A DNA stretch of 43,331 nucleotides from Mucilaginibacter sp. (GTDB lineage: Bacteria > Bacteroidota > Bacteroidia > Sphingobacteriales > Sphingobacteriaceae), in the NCBI GenBank assembly GCA_025352225.1, contig JANXTT010000146.1, forward strand, positions 1 to 43,331, given 5' to 3'. The notes beneath the pieces are model-generated. The model did not search any database. It worked only from the letters and a program-made list of their open reading frames with translations, and was not told the DNA's origin. The translations under genes were made by a program, and so were the position numbers. Below are positions 8,135 to 17,161 of the stretch, in pieces. Every line of letters begins with the position of its first letter. The stretch's first letter is position 1.

Positions 8135-9607
8135 ATGGCATCTCATAGCGAATCGATAATCAGGGAACCGTTAATTACTGGCACGGACATAACGTATGCC
8201 AAAATTTCGGATGATATATTACTCCCTGTTGAAAATAAACCCACTAAAGCCTGGTGGATAGGTTTTACTGTAGCTTCGTTAGGAGCTTTACTTTGGATAG
8301 TAGCGGTAAGTTATACCTTCTGGTTTGGAATAGGAGCGTGGGGCCTAAATAAAACAGTAGGCTGGGCCTGGGATATTACAGGTTTTGTATGGTGGGTAGG
8401 TATTGGCCACGCCGGTACGCTAATATCCGCGGTATTATTGTTGTTCCGTCAAAACTGGCGTAACTCTATTAACCGGTCGGCAGAGGCCATGACGATTTTT
8501 GCCGTTATTTGCGCTGCAACATACATTGTGGCACACATGGGCCGCCCGTGGATGGCTGTTTACTCATTACCATTACCAAATCAATACGGCTCGTTATGGG
8601 TTAACTTTAACTCTCCGCTTATTTGGGACGTATTTGCGATCTCGACTTACTTCTCGGTATCGTTAGTGTTTTGGTACACCGGTTTATTGCCTGATATTGC
8701 AACAATCCGCGATCGTGCTAAAGGTATAACCCGCCGCATTTACTCTGTAATGTCATTCGGATGGACAGGTTCAGTAAAAACCTGGCAACGTTTCGAAACC
8801 GTGTCATTGATTTTGGCAGGTATCTCAACCCCTCTGGTACTATCGGTACACACTATTGTATCAATGGACTTTGCAACATCGCTGGAGCCGGGATGGCATA
8901 CTACAATTTTCCCTCCTTACTTCGTTGCCGGAGCTATATTTTCGGGTTTTGCAATGGTGCAAACGCTGTTATTGGTAGCGCGTAAAGTACTTGGGCTCGA
9001 AAACTACATCACCATGTTCCACATAGAGTCTATGAATAAGATCATCATCCTAACAGGTTCAATTGTAGGTGTGGCTTATATCACGGAGTTCTTTATCGCC
9101 TGGTACTCTGGCGTGGAGTATGAACAATACGCTTTTATTAACCGGGCAACGGGTCCTTACTGGTGGGCATACTGGAGTATGATGACCTGTAACGTTATTA
9201 CCCCACAGTTATTCTGGGTTAAAAAATGGCGTACAAGTATCGCTTTCTCCTGGGTGCTGTCCATCATTGTAAATATCGGTATGTGGTTTGAGCGTTTCGT
9301 AATTATTGTAACCTCATTACACCGCGATTATATCCCATCAAGCTGGGCTATGTTTTACCCAACTTGGGTTGATGTAAGTATCTTTATCGGATCAATAGGG
9401 TTATTTTTTACCATGTTCCTGTTGTTTATCAGGGTATTGCCTTCGGTAGCCATGGCAGAGGTTAAGCTATTGCTTAAAGGTTCAAGTGAGCAATCTAAGC
9501 TGAAAGTATTAGCCGATGGCCATGTTGAAAAGGAACAAGCGGAGTTTTATAAAGAATCGTTAATCAAGTTTGATAGTGTTGAACTTGCTAAATACAAAAA
9601 ATCATAG
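8135..9607 (+). CDS. actC: Alternative complex III subunit ActC: NrfD/PsrC-family quinol-binding membrane protein
   Basis: A 490-residue polytopic protein with about ten hydrophobic segments between residues 40 and 445. It shows NrfD-type landmarks such as 'WWVGIGHAGTLISA' near residue 87-100, where the His lies next to the quinol pocket in this family, and 'WHTTIFPPYFVAGAIFSG' around 253-270. It would oxidise menaquinol at the periplasmic side and pass electrons to ActB. ActF is a paralogue. The start at 8135 is preceded by a weak purine run (AAGAGA). Spacing to actB is 29 nt and to actD 3 nt, so co-translation with actD is likely. Confidence 0.93.
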   Translation: MASHSESIIREPLITGTDITYAKISDDILLPVENKPTKAWWIGFTVASLGALLWIVAVSYTFWFGIGAWGLNKTVGWAWDITGFVWWVGIGHAGTLISAVLLLFRQNWRNSINRSAEAMTIFAVICAATYIVAHMGRPWMAVYSLPLPNQYGSLWVNFNSPLIWDVFAISTYFSVSLVFWYTGLLPDIATIRDRAKGITRRIYSVMSFGWTGSVKTWQRFETVSLILAGISTPLVLSVHTIVSMDFATSLEPGWHTTIFPPYFVAGAIFSGFAMVQTLLLVARKVLGLENYITMFHIESMNKIIILTGSIVGVAYITEFFIAWYSGVEYEQYAFINRATGPYWWAYWSMMTCNVITPQLFWVKKWRTSIAFSWVLSIIVNIGMWFERFVIIVTSLHRDYIPSSWAMFYPTWVDVSIFIGSIGLFFTMFLLFIRVLPSVAMAEVKLLLKGSSEQSKLKVLADGHVEKEQAEFYKESLIKFDSVELAKYKKS

Positions 9608-9610
9608 ATC

Positions 9611-10147
9611 ATGAGTAGCACAAAATTTATTTTAGGCCTTTTTGATGATCCTGATGAAATGATGCAGGGGATCCATAAATTACAACAGAATAGTATTCCT
9701 ATTTATGATGTATACACACCAATGCCGATACATGGTATTGAAGATAAATTAGGCATCAAAGAATCACGTTTAGGATACGCGGCGTTTTTATTTGGCTGCA
9801 CCGGTTTTACAGTAGCATTTAGCATGCTATATTATATGCTGGTGCATGATTGGCCAATGAACATCGGCGGAAAGCCACACTTTGCCATGCCGGATTTTGT
9901 TCCGATTTGCTTTGAGTGGACGGTTTTGTTCACCGCATTTGGAATGGTAATCACCTTTTTTTATGCCACTCACCTTTTCCCCGGCCGTGCGCCAAGGGTT
10001 ATGGATTTGAGAGCAACACACGATCGATTTGTTATCGCCATTGATGCCAAAGGAAACACTCCGCACGCGGATATCACAAATATATTAAAAGAAGCAGGTG
10101 CTGTAGAAATTAAGCATAACGACAGAAAATATGTTAGCTATGAATAA
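9611..10147 (+). CDS. actD: Alternative complex III subunit ActD (DUF3341)
   Basis: A 178-residue protein of DUF3341 type: a soluble N-terminal part with 'FDDPDEMMQGIHKLQQ' (11-26), then two membrane helices at about 55-78 and 97-121 joined by a periplasmic loop, and a C-terminal cytosolic tail with 'HDRFVIAID'. In ACIII this subunit has no redox centre and packs against ActC. It begins 3 nt after actC, and its last codons overlap the start of actE, so translation of the two is probably coupled. Confidence 0.92.
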   Translation: MSSTKFILGLFDDPDEMMQGIHKLQQNSIPIYDVYTPMPIHGIEDKLGIKESRLGYAAFLFGCTGFTVAFSMLYYMLVHDWPMNIGGKPHFAMPDFVPICFEWTVLFTAFGMVITFFYATHLFPGRAPRVMDLRATHDRFVIAIDAKGNTPHADITNILKEAGAVEIKHNDRKYVSYE

Positions 10148-10718
10148 ATTTAAAATATTGGGTGCAACGGTTATAACTATTGCCGCCTCGGTAATGGTCA
10201 CTTCATGTGGTCATGATAAACGGAGCACGGGATGGGAATATGCCCCTAATATGTATGAACATATTGCATACGACCCGGATCAAAAAAATGCAAATTTTAA
10301 GGATGGTAAAACCGCGCAGCTACCGCCAGCGGGTACAATACCCGTAGGTTTTGTAAAGTTTGACTATCCAAACACACGCGATGGTTATAATAAAGCCAGC
10401 GGAGAAGTAAGGAACCCGCTGCCTCAAACCCCGCAAAACTTTGAAGACGGTAAAGTTCTGTTTGAACACTTTTGTTCTCCATGCCATGGTTTAACTGGGC
10501 AGGGTGATGGTTTGGTTGTTCAACACGGTTATCCGCCACCGCCGTCGTATTCAAAGGGTCAGTCATCTCGCGGTGGCGCCATGAAAGATTTAACTGACGG
10601 AAAAATTTATCATACAGTTACTTACGGCGTTAATGCCATGGGTTCTTACGCTTCGCAGCTTGCGCCAGAGGAACGTTGGAAAGTAATTATGTATGTTCAT
10701 CATTTACAAACTTTATAA
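10140..10718 (+). CDS. actE: Alternative complex III subunit ActE: monoheme cytochrome c lipoprotein
   Basis: The ATG at 10140 gives a 192-residue protein with a short lipoprotein signal ending VTSC (C23). An ATG at 10131 is in frame and would add MLA, but the later start gives the more standard signal. One heme site, CSPCH, begins at C112, with 'GVNAMGSY' supplying the probable distal Met. The middle region rich in Pro is usual for ActE. The protein should be tethered in the periplasm as the exit cytochrome beside ActA. The start overlaps the end of actD (stop at 10145-10147); actF follows after 14 nt. Confidence 0.9.
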   Translation: MNKFKILGATVITIAASVMVTSCGHDKRSTGWEYAPNMYEHIAYDPDQKNANFKDGKTAQLPPAGTIPVGFVKFDYPNTRDGYNKASGEVRNPLPQTPQNFEDGKVLFEHFCSPCHGLTGQGDGLVVQHGYPPPPSYSKGQSSRGGAMKDLTDGKIYHTVTYGVNAMGSYASQLAPEERWKVIMYVHHLQTL

Positions 10719-10732
10719 GATTATTTATATTA

Positions 10733-11998
10733 ATGAAAACTCATAATAGTTTTGACAAGAGGTTCGAGTTTGCAGGCAAAGCCAAAACCTACAGCTTAAT
10801 AGCTATTGTTATTGGGATAATTGCAGTTGCAGCCGGATTTTTGATGCACCATGGTGAACACGGTGAACGTACATTTGCCAACTTGCTCTTAATGGGCTAT
10901 TACTTTACCTGTGTATGTATGGCCGGTGTGTTTTTCTGCGCTGTTCAGTATGTAGCACAAGCTGGCTGGTCGGCATCTTTGATCCGTATCCCGCAGGCAT
11001 TTGCTAAAGTATTGCCTATTGCCGCTGCTGTGTTGATATTAATTGTTTTGGCGGGGTTGTTTATAACACATAACTCGGTTATCGAAGGTAAAACAGTTGT
11101 AGCGCCATATTTATATAAGTTATGGGCAATTAAAGGCGTATCAACCCCGGGAGATGCTAACTACGACGCTATAATTGCCGGTAAATCATCCTTCTTAAAT
11201 ATCCCTTTCTTTTTGGGCCGTCTGTTGGTATTCCTGGGGTTATATAGCTGGTTTGGTTATTTATTGGTAAAATACTCCCGTAGCGAAGATGAAATAGGTG
11301 GGATGTCTAACTACAACTTAAGCTTTAAAATGTCATGTATATTTTTGGTGATCTTTGGTTTTACTACACCAATATTTGCTTTCGATACCATCATGTCATT
11401 AGAGGCGCATTGGTTCTCTACCATGTTTGGGTGGTACAATTTCGCGGCAATGTGGGTTACCGGTTTAGCCAGTATGACTTTGCTGATCATCATTTTGAAG
11501 CAAAACGGCTATATGGAGTGGATTACCGAAAATCATTTACACGATTTAGCTAAGTTTATTTTTGCTTTCTCTATATTCTGGACTTATGTATGGTTTGCGC
11601 AGTTTCTGTTAATATATTACGCTAACTTACCCGAAGAAGCTGTTTATTTTTATAAAAGATGGGAGCCTGAGTTTAAACCGTGGTTCTGGCTGAATATAAT
11701 TATCAATTTTATGGCTCCGGTATTGATACTCATGTCCAGAGATTCTAAAAGGATGATAGGTACATTAAAATTTGTGTGCATCGCCATATTATTAGGCCAT
11801 TGGCTTGATTATTACATGATGATTATGCCCGGAACAGTTGGAGGTGAAGGCCGCGGATTTGGGGTTGAGGAAATTGGTACCGCGATAGGCTTTGTAGGTT
11901 TATTTACCTATACCGTGTTAACCGCCCTAAGTAAAACACCTTCATGGGTACCTAAAAATCACCCTTTCCTTGAGGAGAGTTTACATCATCACATATAA
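10733..11998 (+). CDS. actF: Alternative complex III subunit ActF: ActC-like membrane protein
   Basis: Starting at the ATG at 10733 the protein has 421 residues; the longer frame from a TTG at 10676 lies inside actE and is rejected. About ten hydrophobic segments are seen, first at about 22-42. It is a shortened relative of the NrfD fold, as ActF is of ActC, with 'WFSTMFGWYNFAAMWVTGLASM' type helices in the middle and a final His-rich tail. In ACIII this subunit has a quinone-like pocket of uncertain use and may serve proton handling or supercomplex contacts. coxB follows after 52 nt, so the ACIII and oxidase genes are physically linked. Confidence 0.9.
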   Translation: MKTHNSFDKRFEFAGKAKTYSLIAIVIGIIAVAAGFLMHHGEHGERTFANLLLMGYYFTCVCMAGVFFCAVQYVAQAGWSASLIRIPQAFAKVLPIAAAVLILIVLAGLFITHNSVIEGKTVVAPYLYKLWAIKGVSTPGDANYDAIIAGKSSFLNIPFFLGRLLVFLGLYSWFGYLLVKYSRSEDEIGGMSNYNLSFKMSCIFLVIFGFTTPIFAFDTIMSLEAHWFSTMFGWYNFAAMWVTGLASMTLLIIILKQNGYMEWITENHLHDLAKFIFAFSIFWTYVWFAQFLLIYYANLPEEAVYFYKRWEPEFKPWFWLNIIINFMAPVLILMSRDSKRMIGTLKFVCIAILLGHWLDYYMMIMPGTVGGEGRGFGVEEIGTAIGFVGLFTYTVLTALSKTPSWVPKNHPFLEESLHHHI

Positions 11999-12050
11999 AA
12001 TAAATAGTTAATTGTATAACCTTTATCAGAATACCAAAAACACTTTTATA

Positions 12051-13247
12051 ATGGCATTCAAAAAATTAATAAACTTTAAAACCTTATCAGCTATCCTGGC
12101 TTCTATATTTCTGTTCGCAAGTACAGTAATCGCTCAGGACGCGGGTGCAACTACTACGCCAGCAACTGATGATGCGGCTAACGCTACCATGTGGACAGGT
12201 GTTGGTTATTACGTACTGTTGTTTTTGCTGGTAGCGGTAATAGTAGGTATAGTTGGCAAAATATTCCGTGTGTACGATCTAACCTCACAAATACAAGGAA
12301 AAAAAGGAATGAACTGGAACAACATCATGGGTGTTTGTTTTATCGTCTTCCTTATAGCCGGCTCATATGGGGCATATTGGTCGTTTGTTGAACAAGGAAG
12401 CCATATTTTACCCGCGGCAGCGTCAATACATGGTGTAAAATTAGACAACATGTTTATGGTAACCTTTGGTATAACTGTAATTGTGTTCTTCCTTACCCAA
12501 ATTGCATTGTTTGGATTTTCATATCTGTACCGCGGGTCTGATAAACGCAAAGCATATTTCTATCCGCATAATAATACCATAGAAAAAATATGGACCGTTA
12601 TACCGGCTATCGTATTAACTATCCTGGTTATTACGGGTTTCTTTACCTGGTCAGAAATTACTAATACAACCGATGCCAAAGGCGAGCCTGCTTCTATAAA
12701 TATTGATGTTACTGGGCACCAGTTTGCTTGGGAAATACGTTATCCTGGTAAAGATGGTAAACTAGGTGTTAAAAATTACCGACTGGTTACTGGTTTAAAT
12801 AAACTGGGTGTTAACTTTCAGGATAAAAACAGTTTCGACGATTTAATTGCCGATACCTTAGTACTGCCCGTTAATAAATCTGTTAGGTTAAATATTTTAG
12901 CGCAGGATGTTATCCATAGTGTTTATATGCCACACTTTAGGGTTCAGTTAAACGCGGTACCGGGCTTGCCAACATTTTTTAAATTTACGCCAACTATAAC
13001 AACAGCTGAGATGCGTACCAAATTGGATAACGCGACTTTTGAATACTTGCTATACTGCAATAAAATATGTGGTGGCGGCCATTACAACATGAAAAAGGTT
13101 GTACGTGTGGTTAGCGAAGCCGAATATCAGGATTGGCTGTCAAAACAAAAGCCTTATCTTAATGATCAATTGAGGAAAGAGTTAAAGATGGCTGATAACG
13201 GCCAGACAAAGGGTATTGTTCAAAACAGATTAGCATTAAATAATTAA
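12051..13247 (+). CDS. coxB: Cytochrome c oxidase subunit II with CuA site
   Basis: The ATG at 12051 gives 398 residues with a signal peptide ending VIAQ; the 13 codons further upstream make no signal sense. Four later membrane helices are seen (about 45-67, 85-107, 128-152, 180-203), two more than the usual subunit II hairpin. The cupredoxin domain carries the CuA ligands H289, C336, C340, H344 and M347 (motif CNKICGGGHYNM). No C-terminal heme domain is fused, so electrons must come from a separate cytochrome, probably ActA/ActE. It lies between actF and coxA. The extra N-terminal helices could help bind ACIII, which is an inference. Confidence 0.95.
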   Translation: MAFKKLINFKTLSAILASIFLFASTVIAQDAGATTTPATDDAANATMWTGVGYYVLLFLLVAVIVGIVGKIFRVYDLTSQIQGKKGMNWNNIMGVCFIVFLIAGSYGAYWSFVEQGSHILPAAASIHGVKLDNMFMVTFGITVIVFFLTQIALFGFSYLYRGSDKRKAYFYPHNNTIEKIWTVIPAIVLTILVITGFFTWSEITNTTDAKGEPASINIDVTGHQFAWEIRYPGKDGKLGVKNYRLVTGLNKLGVNFQDKNSFDDLIADTLVLPVNKSVRLNILAQDVIHSVYMPHFRVQLNAVPGLPTFFKFTPTITTAEMRTKLDNATFEYLLYCNKICGGGHYNMKKVVRVVSEAEYQDWLSKQKPYLNDQLRKELKMADNGQTKGIVQNRLALNN

Positions 13248-13264
13248 TACAAAGATTTAGCGAT

Positions 13265-15151
13265 ATGTCAACATTAGCAGTTCACGATCACGACGTTGCT
13301 CACCACAATGATCACGACGAGCATCATCACCAAGATACGTTTTTAACAAAATATATTTTTAGTCAGGATCATAAAATGATCGCCAAGCAATTCCTGATCA
13401 CCGGGATAACTATGGCGGTAATCGCGATGATCTTATCTGTCCTTTTCCGTATCCAACTTGCTTACCCTGATAAAGCATTCCCGCTTTTAGAAACTTTATT
13501 GGGCCGCTTTGCACCTCAGGGTAGGTTAGATCCTAACTTTTACCTGTCGTTGGTTACCATACATGGTACCATCATGGTATTCTTTGTATTAACGGCAGGG
13601 TTGAGCGGTACATTTAGTAACTTATTAATACCATTGCAATTAGGTGCCAGAGATATGGCTTCGCCATTTCTTAATATGCTTTCATACTGGTTCTTCTTTA
13701 CTGCTAGTGTTATCATGTTGGGTTCATTTTTTGTTACAAAAGGCCCTGCAAGTGCCGGATGGACAATATATCCCCCACTCTCTGCTTTGCCAAAAGCAAT
13801 GCCTGGCTCTGGCGAGGGTATGACGCTCTGGCTCATCAGTATGGTATTATTCGTAGCATCATCATTAATGGGCGGTATTAACTACGTGAGTACTGTTTTA
13901 AACATGCGCACTAAAGGTATGGATCTTTGGAAAATGCCTTTAACTATTTGGGCGTTTTTCTTAACAGCGATACTTGGCGTATTGGCTTTCCCTGTACTGG
14001 TTGCCGGTGTAGTTTTGTTGATATTCGACCGTAGCTTTGGTACCAGTTTTTATTTATCCGAAATTGTAGTTAATGGCCAGATAATGCCTTACGAAGGTGG
14101 TAGCCCTATTTTGTTCCAGCATTTATTCTGGTTCCTGGGCCACCCTGAGGTGTACATCGTAATTATGCCTGCATTAGGTATCTCATCCGAAATTATCTCA
14201 ACAAATTCACGTAAACCAATATTTGGCTACCATGCAATGGTTTACTCACTAATTGGTATCACCGTGTTATCATTTATTGTATGGGGACACCATATGTTTG
14301 TTACCGGGATGAACCCATTTTTGGGTGGTGTGTTTATGATCACAACTTTAATAATCGCTGTACCATCAGCAGTAAAAACGTTTAACTATCTGGCTACATT
14401 ATGGCGTGGTAATATACGTTTTACCCCGGCTATGCTATTCGCCATTGGTTTGGTGTCTTTCTTTATCTCCGGTGGTTTAACCGGTATATTTTTAGGTAAT
14501 GCCGCGCTGGATATTAACCTGCACGATACTTACTTTGTAGTGGCCCACTTCCACTTGGTTATGGGTTCGGCAGCTATTTTTGGTATGTTGGCCGGTGTTT
14601 ATCATTGGTTCCCTAAAATGTTTGGTCGTTTAATGGACGAAAAATTAGGCTACTTGCACTTTTGGTTAACGTTTATTGGCGCTTATCTGGTATTTTTTCC
14701 AATGCACTTTATGGGCCTTGATGGTGTTCCGCGTCGTTACTATGCTTTCACCGAGTTTGAATCCATGAAACAATGGTTATCAGTCAATGTATTTATTACT
14801 TGGGCTGCTATCATGTCTGCGGTAGCACAGTTAGCGTTTTTGTTTAACTTTTTCTACTCCATTTTTTTTGGAAAAAAAACAACACAAAATCCCTGGAACT
14901 CTAATACACTAGAATGGACCGCACCAATAGAGCATTTCCATGGTAACTGGCCTGGCGAAATTCCAACAGTTTACCGTTGGCCATATGATTATAGCAAACC
15001 GGGTCACCATGAGGATTTTATACCTCAAACGGTGCCTTTTTCACAAACCATGAGTTCTAATTTACCTCATGATTTTGAAGATAATGAAACAGGGCTGGAA
15101 GCACTTGCGCAATGGCACAAGGCAAACCCTGTAAAAGAAGAAGTAAAATAA
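13265..15151 (+). CDS. coxA: Cytochrome c oxidase subunit I (heme-copper oxidase, aa3 type)
   Basis: A 628-residue catalytic subunit with about twelve membrane helices. It shows the type-A marks: H293-P-E-V-Y297 (CuB ligand H293 linked to Y297), H342/H343 (CuB), 'DTYFVVAHFHLVMG' (heme ligands), 'TIHGTIMVFF' (first heme ligand) and 'AVKTFNYLATLW', holding the K-channel lysine. It reduces O2 to water and pumps protons. The first 26 residues are unusual: eight His and several Asp in a low-complexity stretch before the first helix. It follows coxB by 17 nt and precedes a strong hairpin before ctaA. Confidence 0.97.
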   Translation: MSTLAVHDHDVAHHNDHDEHHHQDTFLTKYIFSQDHKMIAKQFLITGITMAVIAMILSVLFRIQLAYPDKAFPLLETLLGRFAPQGRLDPNFYLSLVTIHGTIMVFFVLTAGLSGTFSNLLIPLQLGARDMASPFLNMLSYWFFFTASVIMLGSFFVTKGPASAGWTIYPPLSALPKAMPGSGEGMTLWLISMVLFVASSLMGGINYVSTVLNMRTKGMDLWKMPLTIWAFFLTAILGVLAFPVLVAGVVLLIFDRSFGTSFYLSEIVVNGQIMPYEGGSPILFQHLFWFLGHPEVYIVIMPALGISSEIISTNSRKPIFGYHAMVYSLIGITVLSFIVWGHHMFVTGMNPFLGGVFMITTLIIAVPSAVKTFNYLATLWRGNIRFTPAMLFAIGLVSFFISGGLTGIFLGNAALDINLHDTYFVVAHFHLVMGSAAIFGMLAGVYHWFPKMFGRLMDEKLGYLHFWLTFIGAYLVFFPMHFMGLDGVPRRYYAFTEFESMKQWLSVNVFITWAAIMSAVAQLAFLFNFFYSIFFGKKTTQNPWNSNTLEWTAPIEHFHGNWPGEIPTVYRWPYDYSKPGHHEDFIPQTVPFSQTMSSNLPHDFEDNETGLEALAQWHKANPVKEEVK

Positions 15152-15171
15152 TATAGCAATATGTCTGATTT

Positions 15172-15215
15172 TTTGGGGTATCTGTAGTTGGAGTTTTCCT
15201 AACAGATACCCCAAA
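15172..15215 (+). promoter_or_regulatory. Strong RNA hairpin between coxA and ctaA
   Basis: The arms TTTGGGGTATCTGT (15172-15185) and ACAGATACCCCAAA (15202-15215) form a perfect 14-bp stem around a 16-nt loop that itself contains a GGA/TCC pair. It sits 20 nt after the coxA stop and 19 nt before the ctaA start. No T-run follows on the plus strand, so it is not a standard intrinsic terminator. It may set RNA stability or lower downstream expression. A purine run AGAGGGG (15221-15227) lies just before the ctaA ATG. Confidence 0.65.
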
Positions 15216-15234
15216 TTGTTAGAGGGGAAATTAA

Positions 15235-16296
15235 ATGAAAGTATCGCCGGCAAAGAAGAGATTTCAAATAACTAACAAAGCAACTATAATAGTTCTGTTT
15301 GTTTTGATTTTGGCTGGAGGTGTAGTGCGCAGTACAGGGTCTGGAATGGGTTGCCCCGATTGGCCAAAATGTTTTGACCAATATGTGCCCCCCACAAGCG
15401 TTACGCAAATCCCGAAAGATTATAAAGACAAGTATGTGGCCAAGCGCGTATTAAAAAATAAAAGATTTGCACATACACTCGACATATTTGGTTATACCGA
15501 TTTAGCACTCCGTATTCGTAATGATAAATCCATTTTGCTGCCCGAAGAATTTAATGCGGCCCAAACCTGGACAGAATACATTAACCGTTTGATTGGGGCG
15601 TTATCGGGGTTTTTATTGATCCTTACCGCTGTTTACTCTTTCGCCTATTTTCAACAAAAGAAGCGGATAGTTATGGCCAGTATTTTTAATGTGCTACTGG
15701 TGGGGTTTCAGGCGTGGTTAGGCGCAATAGTAGTGTCTACCAATTTGGTTGCCGGGATAGTTACCGCCCATATGATAATCGCCTTAGTTATAGTGGCATT
15801 ATGTATTTATACCTATCACGAGGCTTTAATAACACAAAATAGCGAGAAGGTTGAAGCCAAACCAATTGCTACATTTATGTCAGTTTTGGTTTTAGTATTA
15901 AGTGTAGTGCAAATAGCTTTTGGTACCGGCGTACGAGAAAAAATTGATGCCATATCAGGCAAATTGCAAGGCCAGGCCAGAGGTAGGTGGGTTAATGATG
16001 CAGGTGTCATATTTTATAACCACCGCGATTTGGCTTTATTTGTGCTTTTTGCCAATGTTATTTTATACGCATTAATACGTCGTGGGTTTAGCAGGCACTC
16101 TGTGCAGCAGCAACTCATGAGTTTTACATTTTTAATAATTATGTTACAAATTGTATCAGGTATTGTGTTATCCTATCGCGGCTTGCCGCCTTATGCGCAG
16201 GCTGTACATATTATATTGGCGAGTTTGGTTTTTGGCGCACAATTTTACCTGATGCTTAATTTAAACAGGAGTGCTAAAGTTTGGGGAAATAATTGA
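15235..16296 (+). CDS. ctaA: Heme A synthase, COX15/CtaA family
   Basis: A 353-residue membrane protein with eight predicted helices in two four-helix halves. 'GGVVRSTGSGMGCPDWPKC' lies right after the first helix and contains the pair of cysteines seen in many CtaA proteins. Heme-ligand histidines are seen in 'TAHMIIAL', 'YNHRDLALF' and 'AVHIILASL'. It oxidises the heme O methyl group to give heme A for CoxA. Unusually for this operon a good purine-rich ribosome site (AGAGGGG) lies 7 nt before the ATG, perhaps to ensure re-initiation after the hairpin. The stop TGA (16294-16296) overlaps the ATG of ctaB. Confidence 0.95.
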   Translation: MKVSPAKKRFQITNKATIIVLFVLILAGGVVRSTGSGMGCPDWPKCFDQYVPPTSVTQIPKDYKDKYVAKRVLKNKRFAHTLDIFGYTDLALRIRNDKSILLPEEFNAAQTWTEYINRLIGALSGFLLILTAVYSFAYFQQKKRIVMASIFNVLLVGFQAWLGAIVVSTNLVAGIVTAHMIIALVIVALCIYTYHEALITQNSEKVEAKPIATFMSVLVLVLSVVQIAFGTGVREKIDAISGKLQGQARGRWVNDAGVIFYNHRDLALFVLFANVILYALIRRGFSRHSVQQQLMSFTFLIIMLQIVSGIVLSYRGLPPYAQAVHIILASLVFGAQFYLMLNLNRSAKVWGNN

Positions 16297-17159
16297 TGGT
16301 GTGGAGTGATTTTTCAAAACTGATCAAATTCAGGTTAACTTTCCTGGTGGTGTTCTCGGCGTCTATATCTTTTTTGATAGGCAGCAAGGTAAACGGTGTT
16401 ATTAACTGGGGCAATTGGGGAATGCTGATTGCTGGTGGATTTTTGGTTACCGCGGCTGCAAATGGGTTTAACGAGATTATTGAAAAAGACCTGGATAAGC
16501 TGATGAAGCGCACGGCAGACAGGCCTATACCATCCGGAAGAATGACAACTGGGCAGGCATTGGTTTTGAGCTTATTTATGGGGATATTTGGAACATACTT
16601 GTTAGGCAGCCTTAATTTAACTACCGGCTACCTATCAGTGTTCTCCATTTTTTTATACGCGTTTGCTTACACCCCGTTAAAACAAAAATCGCCGATAGCG
16701 GTATTTGTTGGGGCTATACCAGGCGCTTTACCACCATTAATTGGGTATGTTGCCGCCCACGAAAAAATAGACACTATCGCGTTGGTGTTGTTTGGGATAC
16801 AGTTTGTTTGGCAGTTCCCTCATTTTTGGGCGATAGCATGGGTTTTAGATGATGATTATAAACTGGCAGGATTCAGATTACTACCTACCGGCAAACGTGA
16901 TAGGTTGAGTGCCGTAATTACAGTTTTAACTGCTGTAGTTTTAGTTCCCGTAAGCTTATTGCCAACATTATTGGGCTTTGGCGGTTATTACATAGGCGCA
17001 ATATCATTGATATGCAGCCTGATATTTTTATACCTTGCATTAAATTTAGTAAGAACGCTAGAAATTAAATCGGCCAAAAAATTAATGTACGGCTCTTTTT
17101 TTTATCTACCTATAGTACAACTGGTTTTACTGTTTGATTTTGTAGGAAAAATTAAATAA
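16296..17159 (+). CDS. ctaB: Protoheme IX farnesyltransferase (heme O synthase)
   Basis: The ATG at 16296 overlaps the ctaA stop by one base; the upstream TTG (16293) is unnecessary. The 287-residue UbiA-family protein has the first Asp-rich site as N59-x3-E63-x3-D67 followed by MKRTADRPIPSG, with Glu in place of the usual first Asp, and the second site 'DDDYKLAGFRLLP' near residue 185-197. Seven to nine hydrophobic helices are visible. It adds a farnesyl tail to heme B, making heme O, the substrate of CtaA, so the two neighbouring genes catalyse consecutive steps. Confidence 0.95.
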   Translation: MVWSDFSKLIKFRLTFLVVFSASISFLIGSKVNGVINWGNWGMLIAGGFLVTAAANGFNEIIEKDLDKLMKRTADRPIPSGRMTTGQALVLSLFMGIFGTYLLGSLNLTTGYLSVFSIFLYAFAYTPLKQKSPIAVFVGAIPGALPPLIGYVAAHEKIDTIALVLFGIQFVWQFPHFWAIAWVLDDDYKLAGFRLLPTGKRDRLSAVITVLTAVVLVPVSLLPTLLGFGGYYIGAISLICSLIFLYLALNLVRTLEIKSAKKLMYGSFFYLPIVQLVLLFDFVGKIK

Positions 17160-17161
17160 CA

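Noticed and set aside
10676..10732. Extended N-terminus for ActF from a TTG codon
   Set aside because: The extension lies inside the end of actE and adds no sensible signal; the ATG at 10733 gives the usual ActF start.
12209..12550. 113-codon open frame on the minus strand
   Set aside because: It lies wholly inside coxB, whose frame carries a clear subunit II protein; the opposite-strand translation resembles no family.
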